7,620 nucleotides of DNA, from positions 1 through 7,620 of the forward strand of contig JABFSD010000042.1 of NCBI GenBank assembly GCA_013140935.1, read 5' to 3'. This document shows positions 5,892 to 7,620 of the stretch, piece after piece. How positions within the stretch are numbered: the stretch's first letter is position 1; each line of letters opens with the position of its first letter. This DNA comes from Acidobacteriota bacterium (GTDB lineage Bacteria > Acidobacteriota > Blastocatellia > RBC074). Below the pieces are notes generated by a model. It was given only the letters and a program-made list of their open reading frames with translations, did no database searches and was not told where the DNA came from. Position numbers and translations under genes: made by a program.

Positions 5892-5909
5892 CATTCGTTC
5901 AGGCGTCTT
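5892..5909 (-). repeat. Direct repeat copy B at the sigma factor 3' end (cassette border)
   Basis: On the minus strand this reads AAGACGCCTGAACGAATG. It includes the last two sigma codons and the TGA stop (5899-5901). It differs from copy A at two positions (A for T at 2, A for C at 15) and shares the core GACGCCTGAACG (5896-5907). The ATG-to-AAG change means this copy no longer offers the kinase start codon. Confidence 0.8.
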
Positions 5910-6477
5910 GATTGCCTTCGGTCAACATACGATGCAGCCACGCTTTGGCAGAGCGCCACTCACGCTGCACCGTAGGCACTGATACGCCCAACACTTCCGC
6001 TATTTCTACTTCGGTCAATCCGCCGTAAAAGCGCAACTCGATGATGCGGCCTTTGCGCGCATCCAATCCGATGAGCTTTTCCAACGCTTCTTCTACTGCC
6101 AGCAACTCCGCCGTTTTGGCGTCGGTCACGGCGGCGGATTCATCAAGCGATACGCGCAAGGCCCCGCCGCCGCGTTTTTGGTATAGATGCCGCCGCGCGT
6201 GGTCAATCAGGATGCGCCGCATCAGTTGTGCGGCGATGCCCAGAAAGTGCGCACGGTTCTGCCATTGCACCTGCCGTTGATCTATCAATTTCAAGTAAGC
6301 CTCGTTGACCAGCGCCGTCGGTTGCAACGTATGCCCCGGCCTTTCGCGGCGCAGATAGCCGCGCGCCAAGCGGCGCAATTCGTCGTTGACCAGCGGCAGC
6401 AATTGATCGAGTGCGGCGGGTTCGCCCGCATTCCACGCAATCAGCAATTGGGTTACATCCGGCGGCGTAGGCTTCAT
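5899..6477 (-). CDS. ECF-type RNA polymerase sigma factor (TIGR02999/ECF_sig family)
   Basis: A 192-aa sigma factor. Region 2 covers about 8-100, including the -10-binding segment [16 protein letters not shown] (49-64) and [20 protein letters not shown] (74-93). A basic Gly-rich linker follows ([13 protein letters not shown], 99-111). Region 4 covers about 125-185 with a helix-turn-helix at [20 protein letters not shown] (154-173) that would read the -35. This family has no anti-sigma gene and is usually encoded next to a Ser/Thr kinase. Region 2.2 has Q-P-T-A where ordinary ECF factors have an acidic DAED-like motif; T54 is the likely phosphorylation switch by analogy with EcfP/PknT of Vibrio parahaemolyticus. 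Start supported by GGTGGAG about eight bases before the ATG. The xisHI cassette separates it from the kinase. Its likely targets include the two flanking TPR genes, which is inference from their shared upstream block. Confidence 0.93.
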   Translation of the reverse strand: MKPTPPDVTQLLIAWNAGEPAALDQLLPLVNDELRRLARGYLRRERPGHTLQPTALVNEAYLKLIDQRQVQWQNRAHFLGIAAQLMRRILIDHARRHLYQKRGGGALRVSLDESAAVTDAKTAELLAVEEALEKLIGLDARKGRIIELRFYGGLTEVEIAEVLGVSVPTVQREWRSAKAWLHRMLTEGNQDA

Positions 6478-6513
6478 TGGTTTGCTCCACCAAACGGCTT
6501 ATGAACGGACTGA

Positions 6514-6541
6514 ACGCGCGCATTCTAAGCGTCACGCGCGT
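6514..6541. promoter_or_regulatory. Inverted repeat overlapping the sigma-gene promoter (possible operator)
   Basis: ACGCGCG (6514-6520) and CGCGCGT (6535-6541) are exact reverse complements around a 14-base centre that contains the candidate -10. One arm lies in the -10/-35 spacer and the other near the predicted transcription start, a placement suited to a repressor site. GC-rich alternating sequence of this kind also arises by chance. Confidence 0.25.
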
Positions 6542-6551
6542 CTTCAACCAA
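6522..6551 (-). promoter_or_regulatory. Candidate sigma70-type promoter of the sigma-factor operon
   Basis: On the minus strand TTGGTT (plus 6546-6551; 3/6) is followed by 18 bases and then TAGAAT (plus 6522-6527; 5/6 match to TATAAT). Transcription would start near 6514, giving a leader of about 37 bases before the sigma ATG. No copy of the 62-bp block faces the sigma gene, so autoregulation through that block is not evident. Confidence 0.35.
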
Positions 6552-6635
6552 CAGTCGAGGCGTCCTGTACCCTCTTAGACTAACTGTAAATAGCCGTAAC
6601 CTCACAGTAAGCATCCTCGACGTCAGCCCCGCCCC

Positions 6636-6697
6636 AAAAAACTTTCCTAAATCGTGATGGGTTTTTCCCGCGCTTCTCGCGTTAAGCGATGAAGGCA
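6636..6697 (+). promoter_or_regulatory. Conserved 62-bp promoter-like block, copy 2 (TPR gene 2)
   Basis: This is 89% identical (55/62, no gaps) to 1101-1162. It has the same order of elements: AAAAAACTTT, TGATGGG (6655-6661), T-run, CGTTAA (6680-6685). The seven substitutions leave the TGATG, the T-run and the CGT untouched. The predicted start near 6692 leaves a leader of about 100 bases. Similarity between the two upstream regions ends at the block, as expected for a promoter rather than a recently copied region. Confidence 0.55.
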
Positions 6698-6793
6698 GCC
6701 GATGACAAGCGCCATGGGGGTTGCCTCACCGAATCTTCAACCCAACCGCGCCATCCCTTCGCGGGAGCGGCGCTGTATCAAGGAGCGTCCCTT

Positions 6794-7620
6794 ATGCCTG
6801 CCTGCAACCATTCTTATCGTCTATCTCTCGGCTTGTTTTTGCTCAGCGGTTGGTTTGCCGCTGTGCAAGCGCAAAACCTGCGCGCAGCCACGGCGTCTTC
6901 TTACATCGAACGCGGCAACCAATGGTTTGCCAAAGGCGAATACGTCCGCGCCGAAGCCGATTACTCGCTCGCCATCGCCACCGATGCAAGCCAGGCCGGC
7001 GCGTATCACAACCGCGGCATCGCGCGTTACCGTTTGGGCAAATTGCCAGAAGCGTTAAGCGATTACGACCGCGCGCTGCAACTCAATCCGCGCCTGATCG
7101 AGGCTTACGTGAATCGCGGCGGCGTACGGTATGCACTGGGCGATTTTGACGGTGTGGTCAGCGACAGCAACAAGGCCCTCGAACTCAATCCGAAACTCGC
7201 CGCCGCCTGGGGTACTCGCGGACTGGCGCGCGGCGGCCAGGGCGATCACGCAGGTTCGCTGGCCGATTTCAATCAGGCGGTAAATCTCGACCCGCGCAAC
7301 GCCGACACTTACAACAATCGCGGGGTCGCACGCTTTCGACTCAAAGATTACGACGGCGCGATCAGCGATCAAAACCGCGCGCTCAAACTCAGGCCTGACT
7401 TCGCCGAAGCCTTCAGCGACCGAGGCGCGGCGCGGCAATTCAAGGACGATTTGGAAGGCGCGATGAGCGATTACCATCAGGCCATTCAACTCAAGCCGGG
7501 CTTCGCCGACGTGTGGTACAACCGCGCGGCCTGTTGGCAACGCAAGCAGGAGTGGGCGCGCGCCGAAGCCGATTTCACCCAGTACATCGCGTTGAAACCG
7601 CAACACGCCGATGCTTACTG
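6794..7620 (+). CDS. Exported tetratricopeptide-repeat protein 2, 3' end cut by window edge
   Basis: The ATG at 6794 opens a frame of 275 codons that runs off the right edge without a stop. AAGGAG (6780-6785) lies eight bases upstream. The product begins MPACNHSYRLSLGLFLLSGW and has a signal peptide with likely cleavage at VQA-Q (about residue 26), so it should be periplasmic. It then has seven complete 34-residue TPR units and the first residues of an eighth (KPQHADAY). From the QNLRA motif just after the signal peptide it aligns with the protein at 1238 without a gap, 182 of 249 residues identical (73%), while the signal peptides differ. About 48 further residues are expected beyond the window if it matches its paralogue. 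It is divergent from the sigma gene and carries the second 62-bp block, so it probably shares regulation with TPR gene 1. Confidence 0.9.
   Translation, partial: MPACNHSYRLSLGLFLLSGWFAAVQAQNLRAATASSYIERGNQWFAKGEYVRAEADYSLAIATDASQAGAYHNRGIARYRLGKLPEALSDYDRALQLNPRLIEAYVNRGGVRYALGDFDGVVSDSNKALELNPKLAAAWGTRGLARGGQGDHAGSLADFNQAVNLDPRNADTYNNRGVARFRLKDYDGAISDQNRALKLRPDFAEAFSDRGAARQFKDDLEGAMSDYHQAIQLKPGFADVWYNRAACWQRKQEWARAEADFTQYIALKPQHADAY

Larger units (their letters stand above)
6478..6793. other. Divergent intergenic region between sigma gene and TPR gene 2
   Basis: There is no credible gene in these 316 bases. The sigma-proximal third holds a candidate sigma70 promoter with an overlapping inverted repeat (6514-6551). 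The centre has a long-range inverted repeat, GTCGAGG (6554-6560) with CCTCGAC (6615-6621), of unknown meaning. The conserved 62-bp block occupies 6636-6697. The rest is leader of the TPR gene, with AAGGAG at 6780-6785. Confidence 0.6.

Noticed and set aside
5578..5982. Plus-strand open frame across xisH, the spacer and the sigma 3' end
   Set aside because: It is antisense to two confidently recognised genes and crosses the cassette border, so it cannot be an old gene.
6481..6496. Small hairpin GTTTG/CAAAC with the sigma ribosome site in the loop
   Set aside because: A five-base-pair stem is too weak to claim a translational control structure.
6203..6547. Minus-strand frame of 114 codons overlapping the sigma gene start
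   Set aside because: It is another frame of the sigma gene. The sigma frame has complete region 2 and 4 motifs and a good ribosome site at its own ATG.
6702..7149. Two overlapping plus-strand frames (from 6702 and from 6721) over the start of TPR gene 2
   Set aside because: They are out-of-frame shadows. The frame from 6794 encodes a signal peptide and TPR units matching TPR gene 1 and continues to the window edge.

Overview
The window looks like chromosomal DNA of an Acidobacteriota-type bacterium (Blastocatellia or Solibacter-like). This is inferred from gene families, not from a marker gene. The native genes are about 61% GC by hand count. They include a receptor-like Ser/Thr kinase that opens with the MTPER type of N-terminus and ends in PD40/TolB propeller repeats, a kinase-linked ECF sigma factor of the TIGR02999/ECF_sig type, and exported TPR proteins. 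All three are commonly amplified in that phylum.

Layout. (1) Positions 1-963, minus strand: three small genes in one probable operon. In transcription order they are an 83-aa protein of unknown function, a retropepsin-like (clan AA) aspartic protease, and an excisionase-type HTH DNA-binding protein cut by the left edge. (2) 964-1237: divergent intergenic region containing the first copy of a conserved 62-bp promoter-like block. (3) 1238-2209, plus strand: exported protein with eight TPRs. (4) 2262-6477, minus strand: a four-gene run in the order ECF sigma, xisH, xisI, membrane Ser/Thr kinase. (5) 6478-6793: divergent intergenic region with a candidate sigma-gene promoter and the second copy of the 62-bp block. 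(6) 6794-7620, plus strand: a second TPR protein, 73% identical to the first over 249 gap-free residues and cut by the right edge.

How it may work. The sigma factor and kinase look like a signalling pair. Its kinase domain would be cytoplasmic and its propeller periplasmic. The sigma factor carries a threonine (T54) in region 2.2, where ordinary ECF factors have acidic residues, as expected for sigma factors activated by phosphorylation. The two TPR genes flanking the pair share a 62-bp upstream block that is 89% identical, laid out like an ECF promoter (A-tract, TGATGKG, then CGTYAR) and conserved only to about the predicted transcription start. They are candidate targets of the sigma factor.

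The most unusual feature is that the pair has been split by a xisH-xisI cassette of about 0.8 kb. The cassette is about 45% GC. It sits exactly between the sigma stop codon and the kinase start codon and is bordered by imperfect 18-bp direct repeats (16/18, with a perfect 12-bp core). One repeat is the sigma 3' end and the other is the kinase 5' end, which suggests the two genes once overlapped there. The cassette has its own sigma70-like promoter and its last stop codon overlaps the kinase ATG (TAATG), so the kinase is now tied to a XisH/XisI pair. No rRNA, tRNA, CRISPR array or transposase was seen.
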